Of a DNA stretch of 64,000 nt, positions 20,961 through 29,453 are shown piece by piece. The notes beneath the pieces are model-generated. The model was not told the DNA's origin. It was given only the letters and a program-made list of their open reading frames with translations, and ran no database searches. The stretch lies in contig NZ_QGGU01000006.1 of NCBI RefSeq assembly GCF_003148745.1, forward strand, positions 124,001-188,000, given 5' to 3'. How positions within the stretch are numbered: position 1 is the stretch's first letter; every line of letters starts with the position of its first letter. The position numbers and the translations under genes are program-made. The DNA is from Pleionea mediterranea. Lineage in GTDB: Bacteria; Pseudomonadota; Gammaproteobacteria; Enterobacterales; Kangiellaceae.

Positions 20961-23453
20961 TTATTTATCGTTGTTTAATGCAGGGATATTGGGTTTAAAC
21001 CAAAGGATTAGTCTGGGCAGTAAGGTTAAGTTTGCAAGCAGTGCCGTTGCCATGGCGATACTGGTTAATACGCCAAAGTAAATGGTTGGTATAAAGTTTG
21101 AAAACACCAACACAGAAAATCCGGCTATTACCGTAAGCGAAGTATAATATAAGGCTTTACCAATGGAGTCATGACACGCCTGAACACAGTTTTCATAATT
21201 ATCATTTTTAGCGTATTCACGTCGAAAACGGAAAATATAATGAATGGTATTATCGACGCCAATCCCTATGGCAATGGCCGCAATCATAATGGTCATCATA
21301 TCAAGTGGAATACCAAACCAGCCCATTGCACCTAAAACCATGGTGGCGGCCAATGCATTCGGGATCAAACCAAGAACCGCCAAAGTTAGAGAGCGAAATA
21401 TAAAAATAAACATAATGAGTATGGCAAGAAACACCGTCGCAATGGTTTTGATTTGTGAGTCAAACAGACTCGAAAGCATATTGTTGTAGAGTACAAACAT
21501 GCCGGTTATGGCGTAGTCTTCTTTACTCAATTCAAGATTGTTTTGAAAGTAGCTGTGTAAATCATTTAAAAATTCACTGCGTTTTAATTCAGGGTGTGAA
21601 TCTATCATTCGAACATTCAGGTGAATTTCGGAACCATCTTCTTTTAGGTAGGGATCGATTAATTGGCGGCTAATGTCCGCTGACATGCGTTTGTAAAACA
21701 AACCCAACAAAAAGTCATCCAGTGGTTCGCCGCCATTTAAATTGTTAAGCAGTCGAAAACTTGAGGTAAGGGATAATACTTTGCCTGTGACCGAATACTG
21801 TTCGATATAACTGTGAACCTCAGCAATGGTTTCTACACCATTCTGAGTGAACACTTTTGGTACTTCTTTTTCGTCCGACTCAAACTCGTCAAAGCCATCG
21901 TCAAACTCATTGTATTCGGGAGTTTTAATCAAGGGTTTGGTTTTAATGACAATATCTAGTGGCGTAGTACCACCAAGTTGCTCATCAATGGTTTTCATGC
22001 CCTGATATATTTCAGTACTGCTGCGGAAATAATCAATAAACTTATTATCAACGCTTAAACGGAACAAACCAGTGATCGAGAAGGTTGCAATGGCCAATGC
22101 TGTCAGCATAATAAAGCGGTTGTTGTTTAGCGTCCATCGACCCAGTGCAGAAGTAAACTCGGTTAATTTCGACTCCAAAGCCGTTTCTTTGCGAGATTTA
22201 TAGGTTAAGTGTACAAATAAAGGAAAGGTAATAAAGGCAATCACAAAGGCAATGGCAAGCCCCATAGACATCATAAGGCCAAAGTCTTTAACCGGACGAA
22301 TGTCACTCACAACCAGCGAGCCAAAGGCCACCATAGTGGTTAGTGCGGTGAACAAGCAGGGCATAAACATGGTACTTAGGGTATGTTTTAATCGTTCAGC
22401 AACAGAGGGTTGATCGTTTCTTAAGCTTAATTCTCTAAATCGAACAATAAGATGAATGGTCAATGACATGGTCATGATCAGCAGTAGGGCAATAAAGTTT
22501 GACGATATAACCGTTGCTGGCCAGTCTAGCCAGCCCAGAACGCCAACCATACTTAATACGGCCAGAGTACAAATGCTCAGAGGTAAAATTATCCAGTGCA
22601 GCTGTCGAAAAATAAGGGTCAGGATCAAAATAAGAATAATAAAAATTAGACCACCAAAAATGGTGAGATCGCTTTGAACGTATTCCATCAAATCATTCGC
22701 GATCATGGGAACGCCGCCTAAAAACAGTCGGGTATCTTTAGGGCCTTCGGCAATAATGGCGCGAATGTCATCAATGGTTTTTTGGGTAACTTTGCTGTAT
22801 TGCTCGTTCTGAGTTCTGACTTTGGTTTTCAGTTGATTTTTCTGTTCAATTTGCTGAGGAGAAAGTTCGCCTTCTGCATTGGCTACCTGAAATTCGGTCA
22901 GTTGCCGAATACTGTTTTTTAATTGATCAGGAATTTCCAGATTAACTTGCAAGGCAGTCAGTGATCCGTCTTTTGAGATGATTAAATCTTTATAAATGGG
23001 ATTACTGGTTAATATGGCTTTTGCTTTGTCGAGCTCGAACTTGCCTTCTCGCAATGTGGTTGTTTGTTGTTCGACAGTAAATATGTCGGTTTCCTGAGGA
23101 TCAAACAGTGGAATGTCGAGAATAGAGGTGACCGATCGTACCGATGAAAGTTTGACGACTTTTTCTTGTAGATCTGCCAGGTTTTTCAGATTCTTTTCGG
23201 TAAATAACTCATCCTCCGGATCAAACAACAGGAATAAGTAATCATCGCTGCCGTATTCAAGGTAAGTTTTACGATAGGCGGTCAATGCCGGATCATTTTC
23301 CAGTAATAATGAGTCAGCAGAGGCATCGAGACGAAAATTATCCAGTTTATAGCCCAGTGCCACAATAATGATCACTAAAATGGACAGAACCAGTGGTGTC
23401 TTACGAATGGCTAAATCAGCAATCCAGTGGCCGATTTTTGAGCGAAATTCCAT
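20961..23453 (-). CDS. RND superfamily (MMPL/COG1033) exporter
   Basis: 830 residues with two repeated halves of six membrane segments. TM1 is at about 16-36, followed by a large extracytoplasmic loop; TM2-6 are at about 240-400. TM7 is near 440, followed by a second loop; TM8-12 are at about 660-815. Typical RND text includes LRNDQPSVAERLKHTLSTMF and, in the second half, ITLL-like segments with GIGVDNTIHYIFRFRREY. Proteins of this COG1033 group are proton-driven exporters of lipids or other hydrophobic compounds and need no membrane-fusion partner; none is seen nearby. Substrate unknown. An acidic insert (EFDDGFDEFESDEKE, about 505-520) lies in the second loop. Confidence 0.85.
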   Translation of the reverse strand: MEFRSKIGHWIADLAIRKTPLVLSILVIIIVALGYKLDNFRLDASADSLLLENDPALTAYRKTYLEYGSDDYLFLLFDPEDELFTEKNLKNLADLQEKVVKLSSVRSVTSILDIPLFDPQETDIFTVEQQTTTLREGKFELDKAKAILTSNPIYKDLIISKDGSLTALQVNLEIPDQLKNSIRQLTEFQVANAEGELSPQQIEQKNQLKTKVRTQNEQYSKVTQKTIDDIRAIIAEGPKDTRLFLGGVPMIANDLMEYVQSDLTIFGGLIFIILILILTLIFRQLHWIILPLSICTLAVLSMVGVLGWLDWPATVISSNFIALLLIMTMSLTIHLIVRFRELSLRNDQPSVAERLKHTLSTMFMPCLFTALTTMVAFGSLVVSDIRPVKDFGLMMSMGLAIAFVIAFITFPLFVHLTYKSRKETALESKLTEFTSALGRWTLNNNRFIMLTALAIATFSITGLFRLSVDNKFIDYFRSSTEIYQGMKTIDEQLGGTTPLDIVIKTKPLIKTPEYNEFDDGFDEFESDEKEVPKVFTQNGVETIAEVHSYIEQYSVTGKVLSLTSSFRLLNNLNGGEPLDDFLLGLFYKRMSADISRQLIDPYLKEDGSEIHLNVRMIDSHPELKRSEFLNDLHSYFQNNLELSKEDYAITGMFVLYNNMLSSLFDSQIKTIATVFLAILIMFIFIFRSLTLAVLGLIPNALAATMVLGAMGWFGIPLDMMTIMIAAIAIGIGVDNTIHYIFRFRREYAKNDNYENCVQACHDSIGKALYYTSLTVIAGFSVLVFSNFIPTIYFGVLTSIAMATALLANLTLLPRLILWFKPNIPALNNDK

Positions 23454-23682
23454 TAATTATCCCCAAGTCAGGAAAGTCTGAGTGTGATGAAGAACCTAAA
23501 CCATTAAACAGGTTTTAAACCGTTATACAGTCTTAATGGTTCATTTTATAAAACGTGTATTCTAAGCGTTAGGGTCGATTCTTGTAAATTCTTACTGAAC
23601 ATTAGCTGAATATAGTTATAAGCCAACAGGTGTTTGATTTATCAGCTACATAATGATCTACGTATTTAACCGTTAAATAGAT

Positions 23683-23924
23683 TTATTTTGGAGCAGTCGG
23701 AATGGGTAAATGTTGTGATTGGTGAAAACTTCGCTTTAACAGGTGAGTCTCGCGCCAGATGCATAGCAACAAGATTGCGCTGACTTGAGGAACCAGTGTC
23801 AGTGCGATCAGGGGCAAATGGGAATGCATGGAAAATAAAGACAGATGCGAGTATTGCGTTAACAATAATAATAGTTGCAGACAGCTTATAAGAATAAGAG
23901 CAACGAATATCGATTGATTCATTG
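23683..23924 (-). CDS. Small hypothetical membrane protein
   Basis: About 80 residues from the ATG at 23922-23924; a longer version from 23994 (103 residues) is possible. Two hydrophobic segments (FVALILISCLQLLLLL, LIALTLVPQVSAILLLC) are separated by a short loop. It follows the diguanylate cyclase gene. No ribosome site is convincing at either start and no family was recognised, so the gene is uncertain. Confidence 0.4.
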
Positions 23925-24061
23925 CAGCAAGCCTACGGATAAATTGTATACAGGTTTTAAGCATACGAAAGGTAAACGAGTAATTATGAATCATTAGATT
24001 TAATTGATTCGGTTACACAGGCTAAGCATGATTGATTGTATCAATGTTGATTCTGCAGACA

Positions 24062-25003
24062 TTAAGCCACTTTTACCTGATTACGGCCGCTTTGCTTAGC
24101 AGAATAGAGTGCCTGATCCGCTCGATGAAACAAGGTGTTAGCCTGCTCGCCGTCCTGCCATTCGGAAACACCAACACTAGCGGTTACCGATAGATTGACT
24201 TCGAGGCCCTTCATTGACTTGGCTTCAAGTTCCATACGAATGCGTTCTGCGGTTAATCGGGCGTTAGGTAAATTGGTTGCATTGAGTAATATTACGAATT
24301 CTTCTCCGCCATATCGAAACACCATATCTTCTTTTCTTACTGACGATTCAAGCGAACGCGCTACTTGTTGCAGCACTTGATCGCCTGCCAGGTGACCATA
24401 GGTATCATTTATGGATTTAAAATGATCAATGTCTACTACAAGCATGCACATTCCATGCTTATGTCGGTATGCCCGGCTTATTTCGGTGTCAATGGCTTTA
24501 TTAAAAGCTGCACGGTTTGGCAGTAACGTCAGCGGATCCTGTTGCGACATTTGCACCGCCTGATGATAAAGCAGGGCATTACGTAAAGGGAACAATAATA
24601 ACGTTAACAGGTGTTCAAGACGCATTAAGTCGGTTTCGCTAAAGGCTTTATGTGAGGAGCATTCCACCTGTCCCAGTAGCTCGCTTTCAAGCTCTAATGT
24701 GTATTGGCAGGTAAAGTCGTGTTTATCGCCATGGTAGATAAATAATGATTGTTCATCGTTTCGAAAGGCAACGCTGCTGCAAGGAATAATATGACTGGCC
24801 TGTTCACAAAATAACGCCAGTAAGGCTTCAACATCCAGGGTTTGCTGTAGCTTGAACGACAATGATTGTCCGGCGGCCAACAGATCTTCTGTTGGAGTAT
24901 CCATGTGCGGAGCCAGATACGCCAGCTTGGTGGCTTCGGAACTGATTGTTTTTCGGTGCGCTACATTCATAAACTTAATCGTCTTGATAAAAAAATATAC
25001 CAA
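24062..25003 (-). CDS. Diguanylate cyclase with GAF-like sensory domain
   Basis: 313 residues. The C-terminal GGDEF domain (about 150-313) has the active loop RYGGEEFVILL (GGEEF at 232-236), and the inhibitory RxxD site (R223-D226) five residues before it, so product inhibition by c-di-GMP is expected. DPLTLLPNRAAFN and DIDHFKSINDTYGHLAGD are intact. The N-terminal part (about 40-140) resembles a divergent GAF domain and has no membrane segment, so the enzyme is cytoplasmic with an unknown signal. c-di-GMP made here may favour attached growth and polysaccharide output, which is inference. Confidence 0.88.
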   Translation of the reverse strand: MVYFFIKTIKFMNVAHRKTISSEATKLAYLAPHMDTPTEDLLAAGQSLSFKLQQTLDVEALLALFCEQASHIIPCSSVAFRNDEQSLFIYHGDKHDFTCQYTLELESELLGQVECSSHKAFSETDLMRLEHLLTLLLFPLRNALLYHQAVQMSQQDPLTLLPNRAAFNKAIDTEISRAYRHKHGMCMLVVDIDHFKSINDTYGHLAGDQVLQQVARSLESSVRKEDMVFRYGGEEFVILLNATNLPNARLTAERIRMELEAKSMKGLEVNLSVTASVGVSEWQDGEQANTLFHRADQALYSAKQSGRNQVKVA

Positions 25004-25180
25004 GGATTAAAGCTATTTCCGTGCCAAAAGTTATTTTATGTTAAAAATATCAATAAAAACAAAGTGATAGAGGTGGTTTGATTTGGTGGGTATTGAATAA
25101 AGTCAAAAAATTGACTTATAAAGCCTTTGATTAAATGGTTGAAACTTGATCAGTATCAGTTTTGACACCTGAGCCATATA

Positions 25181-25203
25181 AAAGAGCGGCAGAGTTCTGC
25201 CGC
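25181..25203 (-). terminator. Rho-independent terminator after the YciK-like gene
   Basis: GCGGCAGA and TCTGCCGC form an 8-bp stem with a two-base loop, followed on the minus strand by TCTTTTATA. It lies 18 bases past the stop. Confidence 0.75.
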
Positions 25204-25220
25204 CCATAAATCAAAAAGTT

Positions 25221-25970
25221 TTATCCGTTAAACCGCTGACCGGTGACGGATTGGCTGGCATCGTCCATCAGATAACTGTAAAGCGGCATCAGGGCTTCGG
25301 GTGTTTTTAGGTTGTTAGCATTTTCAGCGGGATAGGCTTTGGCGCGCATATTGGTGCGGGTGGCGCCCGGATTGATGATATTGACCCGTACGGATGTATT
25401 TTCCAGTTCATCGGCCAGTACTTCCGCCAGACCTTCGGTAGCAAATTTGGATACCGAATAGGCGCCCCAGTAAGCTCGACCCTTATTGCCCACACCGGAG
25501 CTGGTGAATATTACTGATGCTGCTGGTGCAACCCGTAACATGGGGATTAAAAAGCGGGTTAATAAAAAGGTTGCGTTAACGTTCACCTGCATAACATTTT
25601 GCCAGGTTTCAATGTCGTAGGTTTCGATGGGAGACAAATCGCCCAGTTGGCTGGCATTGTGCAGTAGCCCATCCAGTCTGCCGAACTCGGTTTCAATGGT
25701 TTCTGCGATCTGTTGCGCTTGCTCAGGCGACATATGTAACAGGTTCACCGGAATTATCGCTGGCTGAGGAGCTCCCAGCGCTTCAATTTCGTCGTAAACA
25801 TTTTCCAGCTTTTCAGTGGTTCGCCCAAGTAATATAACGGTTGCACCCAACTTGGCGTATTGCAAAGCCGCTTCACGACCAATGCCATCGCCAGCACCGG
25901 TAACCATGATAATTTTATTGCTTAAGCTGTTTGCCTGGGGTTTAAAGTCGTGACTCATATACACACTCAA
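25221..25970 (-). CDS. yciK: YciK-type short-chain dehydrogenase
   Basis: A 249-residue SDR oxidoreductase. It has the nucleotide-binding TGAGDGIGREAA (TGxxxGIG), then LLHNASQLGDLSP, and the catalytic serine in IFTSSGVGNKG with YxxxK in YWGAYSVSKFATEGLAEVLADE. NIINPGATRTNMRAKAYP matches the YciK subgroup. In Pseudomonas yciK sits next to mupP-ubiG, while here it is about 7 kb away. Its substrate is not established. Confidence 0.85.
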   Translation of the reverse strand: MSVYMSHDFKPQANSLSNKIIMVTGAGDGIGREAALQYAKLGATVILLGRTTEKLENVYDEIEALGAPQPAIIPVNLLHMSPEQAQQIAETIETEFGRLDGLLHNASQLGDLSPIETYDIETWQNVMQVNVNATFLLTRFLIPMLRVAPAASVIFTSSGVGNKGRAYWGAYSVSKFATEGLAEVLADELENTSVRVNIINPGATRTNMRAKAYPAENANNLKTPEALMPLYSYLMDDASQSVTGQRFNG

Positions 25971-26173
25971 ATTTTGTGATTAACAGAAATACCAATAAAT
26001 ACAAATTCTATCACTTATGCATTAGAAACGCTTTCTATCTATAACACTCAATTTGGTATAGCACTCATTCTAGGTTTTGCTCAATGATCATTGGTTTAAT
26101 GATAGTTGGATCAATGAGATTTTACTCAATGAAAGCTGGATGATATTGATCATAAATGCGAACCAGACACGGT

Positions 26174-27037
26174 CTAGATAAAAGTAAAGTGGTGAACAAG
26201 CCATACCTTGAAAAGTTTCCGTAATGGGCCCGGCTCATAAAGTGGGGTGTTTTGTGCTGACGGTTTGTCAGATTGGTGATTGAAATGATTTTCAAGCGGT
26301 TTATCGTATTGATTAAGTGATAACCATTGTTTGATCAAATGCAAATAATTATAACAGGCAGGCGATAAATTCGAACGAGAGTCTTTTATTGATAATCCAT
26401 CAATTTCGCTTTTCAATCGTTGCAGGGTGCTGTTAATCATTTCGGCTGTTGGCGGAATACTCAATGCGTTGTTTGCCGACAAGGCAAAACTTGACTTTAA
26501 CATCCAGAAACGAAAAACAGCCTTTGCGTACTGCTGTAGACGTTGGTTGGAGAAAGTCTTTTCGGTAGATGCATGATTGTCAATAGAACAGTTATTTTCA
26601 ATACTAGGATTATCTTCAATAAAATCATTCTGTAAAACCTCGACATCGACCCTTGTTCCCATCGCCGACATTAGTGCTAGTCCTGCCACGGTTTCAACAA
26701 AGCTATGATTATTGAGTGCTAGCAGAGAAGGGTGCTTAAGCAGCCGATTTGTCACCGGCAACATGGCCTGAGTTAACCAGCTTTTATGATTCTGTTGATA
26801 CATAAACTGGATCAGCGGATGATCTGAATCCGCATTTTGAAGCTCATTTGACCACCAGCCAAGCTTTGCCACTCGCACGCTACCATCTTCGATAGTCATG
26901 GCGGTGTGTAAAATGCTTTGAAATAACGTACAAGCAACCAGTTGATGGGGATTCTTGGTTCTTGAATAAAGTAATGCGTAATAGAGATCATCACCTGGTT
27001 TGATATGTTCTTTAAGACAAAACTGTACAACATCCAT
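26174..27037 (-). CDS. Squalene/phytoene-synthase-like protein of unknown activity
   Basis: 287 residues. The opening DDLYYALLYSRTKNPHQLVA followed by VRVAKLGWWSNEL and HPLIQFM resembles the squalene/phytoene synthase superfamily, in particular the NDUFAF6-like group. The aspartate-rich DDxxD motifs of true prenyl synthases are not visible (TIEDGSVR is at the first position), so prenyl coupling is doubtful. The middle contains an asparagine/serine-rich insert near 150-170. No carotenoid or hopanoid gene is nearby. Confidence 0.6.
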   Translation of the reverse strand: MDVVQFCLKEHIKPGDDLYYALLYSRTKNPHQLVACTLFQSILHTAMTIEDGSVRVAKLGWWSNELQNADSDHPLIQFMYQQNHKSWLTQAMLPVTNRLLKHPSLLALNNHSFVETVAGLALMSAMGTRVDVEVLQNDFIEDNPSIENNCSIDNHASTEKTFSNQRLQQYAKAVFRFWMLKSSFALSANNALSIPPTAEMINSTLQRLKSEIDGLSIKDSRSNLSPACYNYLHLIKQWLSLNQYDKPLENHFNHQSDKPSAQNTPLYEPGPLRKLFKVWLVHHFTFI

Positions 27038-27645
27038 AAGTGACTCTGTATTTTTAATTTAAACTACGATAATCGTATTTGACAAAGCAGTATGCTGCTA
27101 GTCTTTACAGTTAAGGTGAAGATGATGGCAAGCCTAACGAAAAAAGGGCGCAGATACCACCGGTGAAACATAATCGGTGGACACTTTGCCCAAGGGTTGG
27201 AGACAAGTCACGATGGATTATTGAATTCATCGCATAAAAGGTTTGTAAACTAGAGCGTGTTTATCTTTCATTATTTGAGATGTTGAGTGCTAAAATTAAG
27301 CCAATCGCGGCGTGAATTTTGAAGTTTAGTTATTCTAAATAAGAAATTCTCAACAAAGAATGGCTTAATTTTGGCCTCAACCCTTCGGGCAGGGGGTCTT
27401 TTATGTCACAACTGCGTTATCGGTCATTCAAATAGAATAACTATTCATCACTCCCTCTGCCTTGTTGTGACATAAAATAACCTCCTGCATCTCAAATAAT
27501 GAAAGATAAACACGCTCTAATAAGTCTATAAAGTAGTAAGTTTATAAAATAACCGGGTTGCAAAAATGTATTCGTTGTTCTGTCACGCAATGCCCTGTAA
27601 AGAATGATCTTGTCAGGTATTGCTCATTAATGATTATCAATAAAC
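27038..27645. other. 608-bp gene-free region holding the MITE-like element
   Basis: It contains no credible gene. Besides the element at 27251-27519, a short hairpin CCACCG / CGGTGG is seen near 27157-27181 downstream of an A-tract. A 14-codon frame with an ATG near 27123 was not judged to be a gene. Confidence 0.5.
27251..27519. mobile_element. MITE-like element with perfect 32-bp terminal inverted repeats
   Basis: The left arm at 27251-27282 and the right arm at 27488-27519 are exact reverse complements over 32 bases. Each arm begins with TA at its outer edge, consistent with a TA target duplication as made by IS630/Tc1-type or some IS5-group transposases. Inside are further nested inverted stretches: an imperfect pair around AATTAAGCC / GGCTTAATT, and TTTTATGTCACAA against TTGTGACATAAAA. 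There is no reading frame for a transposase. The whole unit could fold as one long cruciform or RNA stem. Confidence 0.75.
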
Positions 27646-28341
27646 TTATTGATTCGAAGCAAATGATTGATCCTGTTGTGGATGAAAACTGATGCTGACC
27701 CGTCGCTCCAATGCGTAGGCGTCAAGATCACCCCTTGTTGCTACTGAGCGACTTTCACCAAATGCACGGGCAATAATTCTTTCTTCATTGATACCATGAT
27801 GGATCAATTGTTGTTTGACGGTTTCTATTCGTTGTTCCGATAACGCCTGGTTCTTTTGTTGCTTTCCACGAGGATCGGCAAAGCCATCCAGTTGAACCGC
27901 TAATGATGGGTAGCGTTTTAAAAAACTGGCCAGTTGCTCAATTCGTTTATGATCCACATCATCTAATCCTGTGGCATTGGTGTGAAATAATAAATCCATT
28001 TGCAACATTTCTGAGCCATCCAGTGTTTTACTGGTTTCGCTCATGGCGACTTGTTGCTTTAACGCATTGACTTCTTGTTGCAAGCGAGACTGTTTAGTGC
28101 TGGCTTCCGACAATTGATGTTTTAATCCATCAACCTGATCGGCTTTTTCTACTTCCGATCCAACCAGCCCACCAATGGCAGCACCGATGATGAAGCCAAC
28201 AGGACCGCCCGCTGCTGCACCAACAAGTGCACCGCTCGCAACACCTACATTTTCTTCAGTGCTTGCATTTTTCGCTTCAACCGATGATGTGTGTGACAGA
28301 GCGGTCATTACCATAGCGCTAATTACGATTGCTTTTTTCAT
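27646..28341 (-). CDS. pdsO: OmpA-family glycine-zipper protein, PdsO-like
   Basis: About 231 residues from the ATG at 28339-28341, chosen because GAGGAAAAG lies just upstream; an upstream in-frame TTG overlaps that site. It has a signal peptide (KKAIVISAMVMTALSHTSSVEA), a glycine zipper (GALVGAAAGGPVGFIIGAAI), a short coiled coil, and a C-terminal OmpA-like peptidoglycan-binding domain (LDGFADPRGKQQKNQALSEQR). Length and layout match PdsO, the OmpA-like protein of the proteobacterial dedicated sortase system. It diverges from the matching response regulator and kinase. No sortase is visible nearby. Confidence 0.75.
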   Translation of the reverse strand: MKKAIVISAMVMTALSHTSSVEAKNASTEENVGVASGALVGAAAGGPVGFIIGAAIGGLVGSEVEKADQVDGLKHQLSEASTKQSRLQQEVNALKQQVAMSETSKTLDGSEMLQMDLLFHTNATGLDDVDHKRIEQLASFLKRYPSLAVQLDGFADPRGKQQKNQALSEQRIETVKQQLIHHGINEERIIARAFGESRSVATRGDLDAYALERRVSISFHPQQDQSFASNQ

Positions 28342-28646
28342 TGTCTTTTCCTCTTTCAATCTGTTAAAAATGTGTCTGTTATTAAGGTTTAGCTGTTTTA
28401 AAGTGCCGTCCCTGGCTTATGCCAATTCATCGAATGATGATTGCTGTCCGTGTGACGGGTTGCTTGTGTGCTATTTGCTTGGCACAGGTTTATTAAAACC
28501 AATTGAACTGACATTCTGATGGTTGAATTCTGATGAAGCCTTGCTGAAATGTGGCAACAATATGGCAATGTAAGATGAGGCACTGTTGGAACAGTGAATA
28601 CATGGCATAATGAATCAAACATTGGTCAAAACTGGAGATGTAAAAG

Positions 28647-29339
28647 GTGCCAAAGCGAATCGCACTGGTTGAAGACGAAGCGGTTATCCGAGAGAACTAT
28701 ACGCAAGCGTTAGAAAAATATGGCTATCAGGTTGACGCTTATGCTTCGGTGGCCGAAGCCGAACGTCAGTTGACCGCACCGTTGCCTGACCTGGCCATAC
28801 TTGATGTGAGCCTGGGTGATGAGCCAGAAGGTGGCTTTAAATTGTGCCGTTGGTTACGAAGTCAATCCGATAGTCTGCCGATTGTTTTTTTAACCGCGAT
28901 GGATTCGGATTTTGATATTATTTCCGGTTTACGACTGGGCGCCGATGATTACATCACCAAAGACATCAGTTTGCCGCACTTTATGGCTCGAGTGTCTGCA
29001 CTGTTTCGTCGCATTTCAGCCATGAACTTAAAAGCAGAACAGTGTGAACAGTTAGAAGTCGGTTCGTTACTGCTGGATCTTGATCGGGTTAAAGTTTTCT
29101 GGAAGTCAAACATGGTTGACTTAACTCTTACCGAGTTCTGGATGGTTCATGCGCTGGTTAAAAATCCGGGGCATGTCCGTTCAAGAGAGCAATTAATGGA
29201 AACAGCAAATGTGATTGTTGATGACTCTACCATTACATCTCATATAAAACGCATTCGAAAAAAGTTCAGTCAACTCGATCCTGATTTCGACTGCATTGAT
29301 ACGGTTTATGGCATGGGCTATCGCTGGAAGAGTGAATAA
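28647..29339 (+). CDS. pdsR: OmpR-type response regulator, PdsR-like
   Basis: 230 residues. The receiver domain has the acidic pocket VEDEAV, the phospho-accepting Asp in LAILDVSLGDEPEGG, LTAMD, and the lysine in ITKDISLPHF. A C-terminal winged helix follows (LTLTEFWMVHALVKNPGHVRSREQLM, then ITSHIKRIRKKF, GMGYRWKSE). Length and the LGDEPEGGF insert fit the response regulator of the proteobacterial dedicated sortase system. It is followed after 105-114 bases by its kinase and diverges from pdsO. Confidence 0.8.
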   Translation: MPKRIALVEDEAVIRENYTQALEKYGYQVDAYASVAEAERQLTAPLPDLAILDVSLGDEPEGGFKLCRWLRSQSDSLPIVFLTAMDSDFDIISGLRLGADDYITKDISLPHFMARVSALFRRISAMNLKAEQCEQLEVGSLLLDLDRVKVFWKSNMVDLTLTEFWMVHALVKNPGHVRSREQLMETANVIVDDSTITSHIKRIRKKFSQLDPDFDCIDTVYGMGYRWKSE

Positions 29340-29453
29340 AGCGGTTAATTGAACCTGCTGATAACAACGGCAAGATAAACACACTCTAATAATGAGTGTA
29401 TGCTTTTAAATAACACACAATATAGATAATGGTGAGAGCTGTTTTTGACGGGT

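Noticed and set aside
28342..28359. TTG start six codons before the pdsO ATG
   Set aside because: It overlaps the GAGGAAAAG ribosome site that serves the ATG at 28341.
28398..28622. 74-codon minus-strand frame between pdsO and pdsR
   Set aside because: It has no ribosome site and occupies the divergent promoter region; composition is not protein-like. It is too small to be the missing sortase.
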